From assembly GCF_049671445.1 (NCBI RefSeq), contig NZ_JBATUX010000064.1, positions 87,437 to 151,436 of the forward strand: DNA of 64,000 nucleotides, written 5' to 3'. Source of the stretch: Paenisporosarcina sp049671445. GTDB taxonomy: Bacteria; Bacillota; Bacilli; Bacillales_A; Planococcaceae. Positions 16,755 through 25,085 of this stretch are shown here, piece by piece; positions within the stretch are counted from its first letter, which is position 1; each line of letters opens with the position of its first letter. The position numbers and the translations under genes are program-made. The notes under the pieces are model-generated. The model made no database searches, was not told the DNA's origin, and saw nothing but the letters and a program-made list of their open reading frames with translations.

Positions 16755-17787
16755 TCATAAGGGTCTTCAAATACCTAAGAAAAAACAAGCGCAGTTTTTG
16801 AAACGACTCTCATCCTTACTACAGGAAGGGTACACTTTTTATGCTTCACTCATTATGTTGCTGCCTCATCACGTCAAAAAGAGCAAAGAAGCACAGGACA
16901 TAATGTCAATTCAAATGAAAAATGGGGATGGAGTAACTTCTGTTTTGCAGTCTTTAGGAATTCCGAGAAGTTATCTATTATCCATTCAAATGGCTGAAGC
17001 CCATGGCAAATTACATCAAGCTTTACTAGTTCTTCATGCGCATGTGGCTATGGTGGAGCGAGCGAAGGCGAGTTTGAAAAAAGTAGTCATGTATCCTTTA
17101 TTCCTATTTACTATGCTTGCGGGTTTGTTTGTTGCTTTTCGTACCTATTTTTTACCTAATATGAAGATACTCGCTTCATCTAGGCAAGGCACAACTTCCA
17201 ATGACACGATGAATGTAGCAAGTGCATTACTGCATCTACCAGATGCTTTATTAATCATGTGTTTTTTATTCGTTTTAGTTACTATTACTTTTCGTTGGAA
17301 TATTCGAAAGTATTCATTTGAGGAACAAGTCATGAAGTTGCAAAAAGTTCCATTATTATCTAAGTGGATGAAATTGTATTGGACGAAAACTTTTTCACAA
17401 GAATTAGGAACGCTTCTCGCTAGTGGGTTATCTTTGCAGCTTGCCCTAAATGTACTGAGACAACAAAATTTCCAGGCATATTTACAAGTGATTTCAGAAA
17501 ATATCTACTCATCGGTGTTAATTGGAGAATCTTTAAAACAAGCCGTAGAGATATCTGAATGTTTCATAGACGATTTTCCAACGTATATTTCGCATGGAGA
17601 AAGCAGTGGTCACTTAGCAAAGGAATTATTAATTTACAGCGATTTGTTAAATGAACAAACAGAAGCTTCTTTGACTAAGTCGCTATCATTTATTCAACCA
17701 ATATTATTTGGAATCCTGGCTATTTGTATTTTGGCTGCTTACCTATCTATCTTGTTGCCAGTGTATGGAATGATCGATTTTATTTAA
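16723..17787 (+). CDS. comGB: Competence membrane protein ComGB
   Basis: GspF/PilC-type integral membrane platform of the competence pseudopilus, about 354 residues. Two GspF-like helical repeats are seen, with membrane segments around MYPLFLFTMLAGLFVAF, LLIMCFLFVLVTITF, and a C-terminal ILFGILAICILAAYLSILLP. The start is uncertain: GTG 16723 lies 9 nt after AAAGAGGAG and is preferred, while ATG 16702 has no RBS. It overlaps comGA by ~30 nt, indicating coupled translation. Confidence 0.9.
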   Translation: MLYKYLQSRIDHKGLQIPKKKQAQFLKRLSSLLQEGYTFYASLIMLLPHHVKKSKEAQDIMSIQMKNGDGVTSVLQSLGIPRSYLLSIQMAEAHGKLHQALLVLHAHVAMVERAKASLKKVVMYPLFLFTMLAGLFVAFRTYFLPNMKILASSRQGTTSNDTMNVASALLHLPDALLIMCFLFVLVTITFRWNIRKYSFEEQVMKLQKVPLLSKWMKLYWTKTFSQELGTLLASGLSLQLALNVLRQQNFQAYLQVISENIYSSVLIGESLKQAVEISECFIDDFPTYISHGESSGHLAKELLIYSDLLNEQTEASLTKSLSFIQPILFGILAICILAAYLSILLPVYGMIDFI

Positions 17788-17820
17788 TAAACTTATTGAA
17801 AATAAAAGGAGGAAGATGGT

Positions 17821-18138
17821 ATGAAAAAATTCACATGTCAAAAAGGATTTACTTTAATTGAAATGATGGTAGTTTTACTGATCATCTCTGTCTTAATATT
17901 AATAGCTATTCCGAATGTAACGAAGCATTCAGCAACAATCGATGATAAGGGTTGCGAAGCCTATGTCAAAATGGTTCAAGGACAAGTTGAAGCTTATCGA
18001 ATTGATGTAAAAGCTGTACCGACGCTTACTGACTTAACTGATAATGGCTATTTAAACGAAGGTGAGACGACATGTCCGAATGGTGCTGGGATTCAGATAG
18101 ATGCCGCAGGTCTAGTAACAGAAGTTGTCCCTGGATAA
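17821..18138 (+). CDS. comGC: Major competence pseudopilin ComGC
   Basis: Major subunit of the transformation pseudopilus, 105 residues. It carries a type IV prepilin leader with the ComC cleavage site KG|FTLIE (Gly9|Phe10, Glu14), then a hydrophobic helix (MMVVLLIISVLILIAI). Two cysteines (Cys45, Cys85) fit the conserved intramolecular disulfide of ComGC. RBS AGGAGGAAG precedes the ATG. Processing requires the ComC peptidase, which is not in the window. Confidence 0.95.
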   Translation: MKKFTCQKGFTLIEMMVVLLIISVLILIAIPNVTKHSATIDDKGCEAYVKMVQGQVEAYRIDVKAVPTLTDLTDNGYLNEGETTCPNGAGIQIDAAGLVTEVVPG

Positions 18139-18556
18139 TCGAGGATATTCGTTAGTTGAATTACTTCTTGTGCTGACGATCGTTCTAATTATTAGTTCAA
18201 GTGCCGTCCATTTTAATAATCGCTATATTGAAAATCGAACATTTGAATTATTTTATAATCAACTAAAACTCGATGTTGCGCATATTCAAATGATTGCATT
18301 AACCGAAGAAAGGTATATGAAATTGGTTTTTGAAACAGGAGGAAGTCGATATGTAGGAAGGAAATCATTGTTTGATTCTATTTTCGAAAGGAAATTACCT
18401 CCTGGATATCGGTGGTCATCAAGTAGTACATTAAATGAGGTGTCTTTTCATCCAAATGGTACCGTTGTAAAGTTTGGGACATTGGCTTTTATTACACCTG
18501 ATGGGATAAAAACCGTTCGTGTTTTTATAGGGAAGGGACGTATGGTGCTTGAATAG
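18125..18556 (+). CDS. comGD: Minor competence pseudopilin ComGD
   Basis: Minor pseudopilin, 143 residues. The prepilin signature is RG|YSLVELLLVLTIVLII (cleavage after Gly7, Glu12). The proposed start is TTG at 18125, overlapping the end of comGC by 14 nt, and no other in-frame start precedes the leader. The overlap and lack of a strong RBS suggest translational coupling. The C-terminal half is rich in short beta-strands (WSSSSTLNEVSFHPNGTVV), as in GspH-like pseudopilins. Confidence 0.88.
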   Translation: MSLDNRGYSLVELLLVLTIVLIISSSAVHFNNRYIENRTFELFYNQLKLDVAHIQMIALTEERYMKLVFETGGSRYVGRKSLFDSIFERKLPPGYRWSSSSTLNEVSFHPNGTVVKFGTLAFITPDGIKTVRVFIGKGRMVLE

Positions 18557-18848
18557 GAATCAAGGGTTTTCGTTCGTAGAAACAATCCTGACTGTCAGTA
18601 TATTATTTATAGTTTTTGGGACGTTGCTGCCTTTAACAAATCAAATGAAGCTTCAATTAGCAGAAAAAAGACTAGAATTACATGTTGCCATTGCCAAAAA
18701 TCAAGCTGCAACTGCTTTGCAAAATGGAACAATTTCTGGTGTCGTTAATCTCGATGCAGTGGATTATTCTTGGAGTTGGAGTCACCCTTCGCTTTGTGTG
18801 AATTATGTGTTTTTTGGAGAGAATCATGAATCATGCGATACCTACTAA
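18549..18848 (+). CDS. comGE: Minor competence pseudopilin ComGE
   Basis: Minor pseudopilin, 99 residues, with leader NQG|FSFVETILTVSILFIV (cleavage after Gly6, Glu11). TTG start at 18549 overlaps the end of comGD by 8 nt. The identification comes from the leader and the fixed order in the comG operon; the rest of the protein is poorly conserved across species. Two cysteines near the C-terminus (LCVNY, ESCDTY) could form a disulfide outside the membrane. Confidence 0.82.
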   Translation: MNRNQGFSFVETILTVSILFIVFGTLLPLTNQMKLQLAEKRLELHVAIAKNQAATALQNGTISGVVNLDAVDYSWSWSHPSLCVNYVFFGENHESCDTY

Positions 18849-19273
18849 GTTCTAAGGGATACACATTTATTGATGCGATTCTTCATCTTTCTGTTCTGAT
18901 GCTCTTCTCACAGTTGATTTTATTTTATTCGATGTGGTTTAAACAAATAGAAAAACAGTTCTTTCATGCTGAACCAATTGAGTGGGAAATGTTTTCGCTC
19001 GATATAGAAAGTTCCGTATCGACAGTTACAACAATTGGCGAGCAAGTGAATCAAACCGGTGTACGTTTTGTTAAAAATGGAGAAGAGTTTGATATTGAAT
19101 GCTACCAATCCCTCATTCGCAAACAGAAAAACCGTTTAGGTCATGAGCCGATGTTAACTGGTTTAAATTCATGCAAAATACAATTGATAGAGAATCAAGT
19201 ATTAATAAAAGTAGAATTTGAAAATGGACGAAAAGAGGAACGTACATATGAAGTTTCTGTTTCCTCGCAATGA
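18833..19273 (+). CDS. comGF: Competence pseudopilus protein ComGF
   Basis: A 146-residue protein with an N-terminal hydrophobic helix and a degenerate prepilin-like site (KG|YTFIDAILHLSVLMLF) in which the usual Glu at position +5 is Asp14. ComGF proteins carry such a non-canonical leader. A C-terminal domain contains two Cys (ECYQS and NSCKIQL) that may be disulfide-bonded. ATG 18833 overlaps comGE by 16 nt. Essential in B. subtilis for pseudopilus assembly; here inferred from order and length. Confidence 0.85.
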   Translation: MRYLLSSKGYTFIDAILHLSVLMLFSQLILFYSMWFKQIEKQFFHAEPIEWEMFSLDIESSVSTVTTIGEQVNQTGVRFVKNGEEFDIECYQSLIRKQKNRLGHEPMLTGLNSCKIQLIENQVLIKVEFENGRKEERTYEVSVSSQ

Positions 19274-19433
19274 ATCTGGCTTCTTGCTTCCAGTAGCTAT
19301 TGTCTTGTTATTTATTGTATCCGGCGTGCTTTTATACTTCGTTACTTCTTACGTATCTCAGATGAATATTTATGAGATGTTGGAAAGTCATTATATATCT
19401 GCTACTATTAAAAAAATGGAAAGTCAGAGATAG
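19248..19433 (+). CDS. comGG: Competence pseudopilus protein ComGG, short form
   Basis: A 61-residue protein starting at ATG 19248, 7 nt after RBS AAGAGGAA and within the end of comGF. The N-terminus has a pseudopilin-like hydrophobic helix (ESG|FLLPVAIVLLFIVSGVLLYF) in which Pro stands where other pseudopilins have Glu. B. subtilis ComGG is about twice as long (~124 residues). Only ~45 nt separate the stop from aroK, so there is no room for the missing C-terminal part; it is either a minimal or a truncated ComGG. Confidence 0.72.
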   Translation: MKFLFPRNESGFLLPVAIVLLFIVSGVLLYFVTSYVSQMNIYEMLESHYISATIKKMESQR

Positions 19434-19478
19434 TAGCGGTTTTGTTATGATTTGTAGTGAAGTAAGTGGGGTAGTAGT

Positions 19479-19997
19479 ATGAAAAGAATTTACTTAATTG
19501 GTTTCATGGGATCAGGAAAAAGTGCAATAGGTCGTCGTTTGAGCTTTTTGCTTAAAATTCCTTATTACGACATGGATCAGGAAATAGTAAAAAAAATGGG
19601 CATGACCATCCCAGAAATTTTCGAAAGACACGGTGAACCTTTCTTTCGTCAACAAGAACATGAGTTTCTCAAAACGTTCCGAGATGAGTGGTGTATCGTA
19701 TCAACTGGTGGCGGAGTAGCGGTGAATCCCAGCAATAGTAAACTAATGCGTCAAACAGGATTAGTGTTATTTCTAGATGCTACATTTCCTGATATTTGGA
19801 AGAGAATTTCGCGCGATGTGAACAGACCCATTGTACAGGCTTCAACTCGAGAACAGTTAGAAGCATTATATACAACGAGAAAAAGGTTTTATAAAGCAAC
19901 CGCACACATAACGATTAGAACCGAAGGACGTACATTAAGACAAATAACTGAATATGCTGCATTCCAAGTTAATCGCCTAAAGTCGAATGATTTTTAA
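19479..19997 (+). CDS. aroK: Shikimate kinase
   Basis: Phosphorylates shikimate with ATP in the common aromatic pathway, cytoplasmic, 172 residues. Walker A is GFMGSGKSAIG (Gly8-Gly18); the shikimate-binding DMD and R residues are seen in YYDMDQEI, GEPFFRQQEHEF and STGGGVAVNP; the lid motif follows in DVNRPIV. RBS AGTGGGGTAG precedes the ATG. It directly follows comGG, as in other Bacillales. A second gene of the same pathway, aroQ, is 11.6 kb downstream. Confidence 0.94.
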   Translation: MKRIYLIGFMGSGKSAIGRRLSFLLKIPYYDMDQEIVKKMGMTIPEIFERHGEPFFRQQEHEFLKTFRDEWCIVSTGGGVAVNPSNSKLMRQTGLVLFLDATFPDIWKRISRDVNRPIVQASTREQLEALYTTRKRFYKATAHITIRTEGRTLRQITEYAAFQVNRLKSNDF

Positions 19998-20043
19998 TTC
20001 AACGATATAAACGTTCGTGTTTGAGCTATAAATAGAAAATAGT

Positions 20044-20072
20044 TTGCGCTTACTTCTATTCAATGTTAAGAT
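20044..20072 (+). promoter_or_regulatory. Candidate promoter of the gcv operon
   Basis: -35 TTGCGC (20044-20049) and -10 TAAGAT (20067-20072) with a 17-bp spacer, each four of six to consensus. It would start the transcript ~70 nt before the glycine aptamer. An 18-bp palindrome (CCAAAACATATGTTTTGG, 20118-20135) stands in between. Confidence 0.5.
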
Positions 20073-20144
20073 ATACACGAAGCGATACTTGCTTTCGTAC
20101 ATTGATTTCTTTATAAGCCAAAACATATGTTTTGGGCGGATGAT

Positions 20145-20318
20145 TATACGGGGAGAGAACGCGCTAGTCGCGTCGCCGAAGGAGCAAGTAGTAGCTACGA
20201 ATCTCTCAGGTAAAAAGAACTCGTATAGGACGCATCTCTGGAGAACGCTATGATATTTATAGCTACCAAAGAGGAAAGCCGATTTCAGGTAAACTTTCAG
20301 GTACCAGGACAGAGAATT
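20145..20318 (+). ncRNA. Tandem glycine riboswitch (gcvT leader)
   Basis: Two consecutive glycine aptamers are recognisable. Aptamer I runs from GGGGAGAGAAC (20150) through CGCCGAAGGAGCAA to AATCTCTCAGGTAAAAAGAAC (to ~20225). Aptamer II runs from CTCTGGAGAAC (20236) through ACCAAAGAGGAAAGCC to TTTCAGGTACCAGGACAGAG (~20314). They precede the glycine cleavage genes, the known target. The 3' strand of the aptamer II P1 stem overlaps the first half of a terminator, so glycine binding should prevent termination and switch the operon on. Confidence 0.95.
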
Positions 20319-20351
20319 CTCATTTAATGGGAATTCTCTGTCCTTTTTTTT
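20307..20351 (+). terminator. Riboswitch-controlled terminator of gcvT
   Basis: Stem GGACAGAGAATTC / GAATTCTCTGTCC (20307-20319 with 20331-20343) plus a T-run. Its 5' arm shares GGACAGAG with P1 of aptamer II, so the two structures are mutually exclusive. Confidence 0.9.
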
Positions 20352-20466
20352 AGAGTGACATGTTCTTGCAATTATTTCATGCGAAGAACGCTCTTATTTT
20401 ATCACTCGTATCATCTATACCTAAAAGTACTACTTTTGCCCGTTATGAAAAGAGGAGGAAATTAAA

Positions 20467-21570
20467 TTGTCGGAAAATTTAAAACGCACACCTTTATTTG
20501 ATTCGTATAAAGCATACGGAGGGAAAACTATCGATTTTGGCGGATGGGAATTACCGGTTCAGTTTTCTAGTATTAAAGAAGAACATGAAGCTGTTCGAAC
20601 AAAAGCTGGATTGTTTGATGTATCTCATATGGGGGAAATCATCGTTCGTGGTGAAGATAGCCTCGAGTACCTTCAAAAATTACTGACTAACGATGTGTCC
20701 AAGCTACAAAATGGACAAGCCCAATATACTGCAATGTGTTACGAAGATGGTGGCACAGTTGATGATTTACTTGTATATAAAATTAATCAAGGTGATTACT
20801 TACTAGTTGTAAATGCATCCAATATCGAGAAAGATTTTGAATGGATGATTAAGTTTATGATTGGTGATACGACAGTACATAATGTTTCAGATTCTTATGG
20901 TCAACTCGCGATTCAAGGACCACATGCAGAAAAAGTCCTTCAGCGTCTGACAAAAGAAGACCTAAGCGAAATAGGCTTCTTTAAGTTCAAAACTGATGTG
21001 AAAATTGGAGACTTCGATGCGTTAGTTTCACGTACAGGCTATACAGGTGAAGATGGTTTTGAAATTTACGCTACTCCTGAATCTATCATCGCATTATGGG
21101 ACTTGATTCTCGAAGAAGGAAAAGAAGACGGTGTTGTTCCTTGTGGACTTGGCGCGAGAGATACACTTCGTTTTGAAGCGTGTTTAGCCCTTTACGGTCA
21201 AGAACTTTCACAAGATATTTCTCCACTTGAAGCGGGTATCGGTTTTGCGGTGAAATTGAAAAAAGAAGATGATTTTATTGGTCAAAAAGCTCTAGTTCAA
21301 CAAAAAGAAGCAGGTATACCGCGTAAGTTAGTCGGTCTAGAAATGATTGATAAAGGTATACCTAGACATGGCTACAAGGTTTACAAAGATGACCAACAAA
21401 TAGGTGAAGTGACGACAGGTACACAATCTCCGACGCTTAAGAAGAACATTGGCCTCGGCTTAATTGATAGTAATTTCATTGAACTTGGAACGGAAGTAGA
21501 AGTTGAAATTCGTGGTAAACGATTGAAAGCTGTTACTGTATCTACACCTTTTTATAAACGCCAAAAATAA
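20467..21570 (+). CDS. gcvT: Glycine cleavage system T protein (aminomethyltransferase)
   Basis: Takes the aminomethyl group from lipoylated GcvH and transfers the C1 unit to tetrahydrofolate, giving 5,10-methylene-THF and ammonia. 367 residues, normal length. Family signatures include DFGGWELPVQF, FDVSHMGEI, SRTGYTGEDGFEIY and the C-terminal SPTLKKNIGLG. The start is TTG at 20467, set by RBS GAGGAGG ~9 nt upstream. First gene of gcvT-gcvPA-gcvPB, controlled by the glycine riboswitch. GcvH is encoded elsewhere. Confidence 0.96.
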   Translation: MSENLKRTPLFDSYKAYGGKTIDFGGWELPVQFSSIKEEHEAVRTKAGLFDVSHMGEIIVRGEDSLEYLQKLLTNDVSKLQNGQAQYTAMCYEDGGTVDDLLVYKINQGDYLLVVNASNIEKDFEWMIKFMIGDTTVHNVSDSYGQLAIQGPHAEKVLQRLTKEDLSEIGFFKFKTDVKIGDFDALVSRTGYTGEDGFEIYATPESIIALWDLILEEGKEDGVVPCGLGARDTLRFEACLALYGQELSQDISPLEAGIGFAVKLKKEDDFIGQKALVQQKEAGIPRKLVGLEMIDKGIPRHGYKVYKDDQQIGEVTTGTQSPTLKKNIGLGLIDSNFIELGTEVEVEIRGKRLKAVTVSTPFYKRQK

Positions 21571-21597
21571 TAATTGTTGGAAAGAGGTCATGACCCA

Positions 21598-22944
21598 ATG
21601 AAACATCGTTATTTACCAATGACAGAACAAGATCAAAAAGAAATGTTAGAAACCATTGGTGTTTCTTCTATAGATGAACTATTTTCTGACATACCTGAAA
21701 AAGTTCGTTTTCAAGGACAATATAATATTAAAGAAGCTAAATCAGAATCCTCTTTATTAAAAGAGTTATCTCAAATGGCTGCAAAAAATGCAGATAATAA
21801 GGCTTATGCTTCTTTCTTAGGGGCTGGTGTATATGATCACTACAAACCAATTATTGTCGATCATGTTATTTCTCGATCAGAATTTTATACAGCATATACG
21901 CCTTATCAGCCAGAAATTTCACAAGGCGAATTGCAAGCTATTTTTGAATTCCAAACTATGATTTGTGAATTAACAGGTATGGATTTAGCTAACTCTTCAA
22001 TGTATGACGGAGGTACTGCGTTAGCTGAAGCTGGAACTCTAGCAGCTGGCCATACAAAACGTAAAAAACTTTTGATTTCTGGGGCTGTAAATCCTGAATC
22101 TCAAGATGTTGTTCGTATGTATGCGTTGGGTCAATCTATAGAAGTCGTTCAAATTCCTACTAAAAACGGAATAACTGACATTGACGCACTTAATGAAATG
22201 ATCGATGAAAACACAGCGGCTGTATTAGTCCAATATCCAAACTTCTATGGTCAAGTTGAAGACTTACGCAAAATGGAAGGGATGACACATGAAGCAAAAG
22301 CTTTATTAGTTGTTTCTTCAAATCCACTTGCACTTGGCGTTTTAACTTCACCAGGAAAATTAGGGGCTGATATCGTAGTTGGTGACGCTCAACCATTTGG
22401 TATTTCAGAATCATTCGGTGGACCTCACTGTGGATACTTCGCAGTAACATCAAAATTAATGCGCAAAGTGCCTGGTCGTTTAGTAGGTGAAACTACTGAT
22501 GAAGTGGGTCGTCGTGGTTATGTATTGACACTACAAGCGCGTGAACAACATATTCGTCGTGATAAAGCTACTTCAAATATCTGTTCAAACCAAGCGCTAA
22601 ACGCACTTGCTGCTTCAGTGGCTATGACAGCTCTTGGTAAAAAAGGTGTGCAAGAAATTGCTACACAAAATATTTTAAAAACCAATTATGCTAAAAAAGC
22701 GTTTGAAGCAGCAGGATTTGAAGTATTGTATCAAGGTGCACATTTCAATGAAATCGTTGTTAACGTCAAGGGGTCTGTATCTGCACTGAACAAAGAGTTA
22801 TTTAAAGCAGGTATTATTGGTGGATTTGACTTGGGTAAAGTAGATGAAAACTTAGAAGGACATGCGTTAATCGCTGTTACAGAACAACGAACAAAAGAAG
22901 AAATCGATGCGCTTGTGCAAGAAATGGGGTCTTTCCATGCATAA
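21598..22944 (+). CDS. gcvPA: Glycine decarboxylase P protein, subunit 1
   Basis: N-terminal half of the split, PLP-dependent glycine decarboxylase, 448 residues. ATG 21598 gives the standard length of GcvPA and lies after RBS GAAAGAGGT; an upstream TTG start is less likely. Motifs include RYLPMTEQDQKEML at the start, YTPYQPEISQGELQ, and DAQPFGISESFGGPHCGYF. This subunit lacks the PLP lysine, which is in GcvPB. It overlaps gcvPB by 8 nt, which suggests coupled synthesis of the two subunits. Confidence 0.95.
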   Translation: MKHRYLPMTEQDQKEMLETIGVSSIDELFSDIPEKVRFQGQYNIKEAKSESSLLKELSQMAAKNADNKAYASFLGAGVYDHYKPIIVDHVISRSEFYTAYTPYQPEISQGELQAIFEFQTMICELTGMDLANSSMYDGGTALAEAGTLAAGHTKRKKLLISGAVNPESQDVVRMYALGQSIEVVQIPTKNGITDIDALNEMIDENTAAVLVQYPNFYGQVEDLRKMEGMTHEAKALLVVSSNPLALGVLTSPGKLGADIVVGDAQPFGISESFGGPHCGYFAVTSKLMRKVPGRLVGETTDEVGRRGYVLTLQAREQHIRRDKATSNICSNQALNALAASVAMTALGKKGVQEIATQNILKTNYAKKAFEAAGFEVLYQGAHFNEIVVNVKGSVSALNKELFKAGIIGGFDLGKVDENLEGHALIAVTEQRTKEEIDALVQEMGSFHA

Positions 22945-24397
22945 AGATAATCAACCACTAATTTTTGAAATCACAAAACCAGGCAGAATTGGCTATAGCT
23001 TGCCAGATCTTGATATTCCAGAAGTAGATTTATCAACTTTATTACCAGAAGGTTTACTACGAGAAGAAGCTGCGGAGCTTCCAGAAGTATCTGAACTTGA
23101 TATTATGAGACATTATACAGCACTTTCGAAGCGTAATCATGGTGTTGATTCAGGGTTCTACCCACTTGGATCATGTACGATGAAATACAATCCGAAGATC
23201 AATGAATCTGTTGCTCGTTTCCCTGGATTTGCAAACATTCATCCACTTCAAGATGAAGAAACAGTTCAAGGTGCAATGGAATTAATGTACGATTTGCAAG
23301 AGCATTTAATTGAAATAACAGGTATGGACGATTTGACACTGCAACCTGCAGCTGGAGCACACGGTGAATGGACTGCTCTTATGATGATTCGCGCATTCCA
23401 CTTAGCGAATGGTGACACTCAACGAACTAAAGTTATTGTCCCTGACTCTGCTCATGGAACTAACCCTGCGTCTGCAACAGTTGCTGGCTTCGATACGATA
23501 ACAGTTAAGTCAGACGAAAATGGATTAGTTGACTTAGAAGATTTAAAACGTGTAGTTGGCGACGATACAGCAGCATTGATGTTGACGAATCCAAATACTC
23601 TTGGATTATTTGAAGAAAACATTTTAGAAATGGCTGCAATCATCCATGGTGTTGGCGGTAAATTGTATTATGACGGCGCTAACTTAAACGCAGTTATGTC
23701 TAAAGCGCGACCAGGAGATATGGGCTTTGACTGTGTTCACTTAAACTTGCATAAAACCTTCACAGGTCCACACGGTGGGGGTGGTCCCGGTTCAGGTCCA
23801 GTCGGCGTGAAAAAAGACTTGATCCCGTTCTTACCAAAACCAGTTTTAGTGAAGACAGAAGAAGGTTATCACTTCGACTACAATCGTCCACAATCAATCG
23901 GACGAGTTAAGCCTTTCTATGGAAACTTTGGTATTAACGTACGTGCCTATACGTATATCCGTTCAATGGGTCCAGATGGTTTGAAAGCTATTACTGAATA
24001 TGCAGTACTTAATGCAAATTATATGATGCGTCGATTACAACCACATTTTGACTTGCCATATGATCGTCATTGCAAGCATGAGTTCGTATTAAGTGGTCGT
24101 CGTCAAAAGAAATTAGGTGTTCGTACGCTCGACATGGCGAAACGTCTGCTTGACTTTGGCTACCATCCACCTACAATTTACTTCCCATTAAATGTGGAAG
24201 AAGCGATGATGATTGAACCAACTGAAACGGAGTCGAAGGAAACGCTAGATGCATTTATTGATGCGATGATTCAGATTGCGAGAGAAGTTGAAGAAAATCC
24301 AGAAATCGTTCAGCAAGCACCTCATACAACTGTTATTAAACGTTTAGATGAGACTAAAGCTGCTCGTACTCCAGTATTACGTTATAAAAAAGCATAA
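22937..24397 (+). CDS. gcvPB: Glycine decarboxylase P protein, subunit 2
   Basis: C-terminal half of glycine decarboxylase, 486 residues. The PLP-binding lysine is Lys273 in NLHKTFTGPHGGGGPG, preceded by YYDGANLNA. ATG 22937 overlaps the end of gcvPA; this start gives a length close to the B. subtilis subunit. With GcvPA it forms the heterotetrameric P protein that decarboxylates glycine and loads aminomethyl on the lipoyl arm of GcvH. Last gene of the operon; a terminator follows within 10 nt. Confidence 0.96.
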   Translation: MHKDNQPLIFEITKPGRIGYSLPDLDIPEVDLSTLLPEGLLREEAAELPEVSELDIMRHYTALSKRNHGVDSGFYPLGSCTMKYNPKINESVARFPGFANIHPLQDEETVQGAMELMYDLQEHLIEITGMDDLTLQPAAGAHGEWTALMMIRAFHLANGDTQRTKVIVPDSAHGTNPASATVAGFDTITVKSDENGLVDLEDLKRVVGDDTAALMLTNPNTLGLFEENILEMAAIIHGVGGKLYYDGANLNAVMSKARPGDMGFDCVHLNLHKTFTGPHGGGGPGSGPVGVKKDLIPFLPKPVLVKTEEGYHFDYNRPQSIGRVKPFYGNFGINVRAYTYIRSMGPDGLKAITEYAVLNANYMMRRLQPHFDLPYDRHCKHEFVLSGRRQKKLGVRTLDMAKRLLDFGYHPPTIYFPLNVEEAMMIEPTETESKETLDAFIDAMIQIAREVEENPEIVQQAPHTTVIKRLDETKAARTPVLRYKKA

Positions 24398-24402
24398 TCA
24401 AT

Positions 24403-24765
24403 AAAGGAACTGTTCTAAAAGTCATAAATATGACTAAGGACAGTTCCTTTTTTATATTTAGTGCGGTAGATTTCCGTTGCAACGTACTTTCATGTTTCGA
24501 AGCTAGCGAAGCGATGCAGAAACAGCCGGTCGCTTTCCGCGGGCATGCCTCAGCCTCCTCGACGAGCAAGCTCGCCTGGGGGTCTTCAGCTCATGCTATT
24601 CCCGCTGGAGTCGCCGTCTTCCACTCCAATCAACCTTAAGTTCATCATGTGCTATTCAGAAATTATTAATGGTTACAATGTTCAAATATAGGTGTAGATA
24701 AAAGACTCATGTTTCTCCACTTATTTTTATATTAGGGACTTATGAGACAGCCCCCTTTTTATGAT
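24403..24765. mobile_element. MITE-like repeat element, probable IS relic
   Basis: A ~360-bp block with no coding capacity. Its left end (GGAACTGTTCTAAAAGTC) and right end (reverse complement GGGGGCTGTCTCATAAGTC) are imperfect inverted repeats, about 12 of 18 bases alike. The core (24525-24645) is much richer in G+C than its surroundings and has the order CGCTTTCCGCGGGC, GCCTCAGCCTCCTCG, GGGGTCTTCAGC, CCCGCTGGAGTCG, TTCCACTCCAATCAAC, which I recognise from memory as a dispersed Bacillales repeat. The copy number cannot be seen here. The left end also serves as terminator of gcvPB. Confidence 0.55.
24404..24453 (+). terminator. gcvPB terminator
   Basis: Stem AAGGAACTGT / ACAGTTCCTT (24404-24413 with 24440-24449) with an inner stem AGTCATA / TATGACT, then T-run. 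It coincides with the left end of the repeat element. Confidence 0.85.
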
Positions 24766-24839
24766 TAGTTTCACTTTTTTAAGGATTTATTAAATTAATG
24801 TGATTATTTTATTATCATCCAATCGCATTTGCCGCACGT

Positions 24840-25022
24840 TTAGCATGAGAACTCAAGTGTGAAAAACAATAAAAAATGGGCGAGTAGGATTAAACAGACT
24901 GTGAATGGGAATAAAACACTCGCTGGTGGAAAAAAATCAAAATGAATGCAAATAACTACAGCTAAAACAATACCTATTCCATATTTCGACCATTTAATAA
25001 ATACTTGTGGGTAGTCGCGAAT
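24840..25022 (-). pseudogene. Possible remnant of a small membrane protein gene
   Basis: A 60-codon open stretch on the minus strand encodes a basic N-terminal part (IRDYPQVFIKWSKYG) and two strongly hydrophobic segments (IGIVLAVVICIHF; SVLFPFTVCLILLAHFLLFF). It begins right after a TAG and has no ATG, GTG or TTG start in a suitable position and no RBS. A +1 shift upstream would extend it by ~15 codons. The hydrophobic pattern suggests a decayed two-helix membrane protein; no family is recognised. Confidence 0.3.
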
Positions 25023-25085
25023 CTACTCTTTTGTATGTTTTTAATATCTATATTCTTTAATATCAATATTGAAGCAGAAAGAGGG

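Noticed and set aside
20044..20253. 69-residue ORF in the gcv leader
   Set aside because: It overlaps the glycine riboswitch and has no RBS; the RNA explains the conservation.
24430..24639. ORFs on both strands in the GC-rich block after gcvPB
   Set aside because: They fall inside the palindromic repeat element; codon use and residue patterns are not protein-like.
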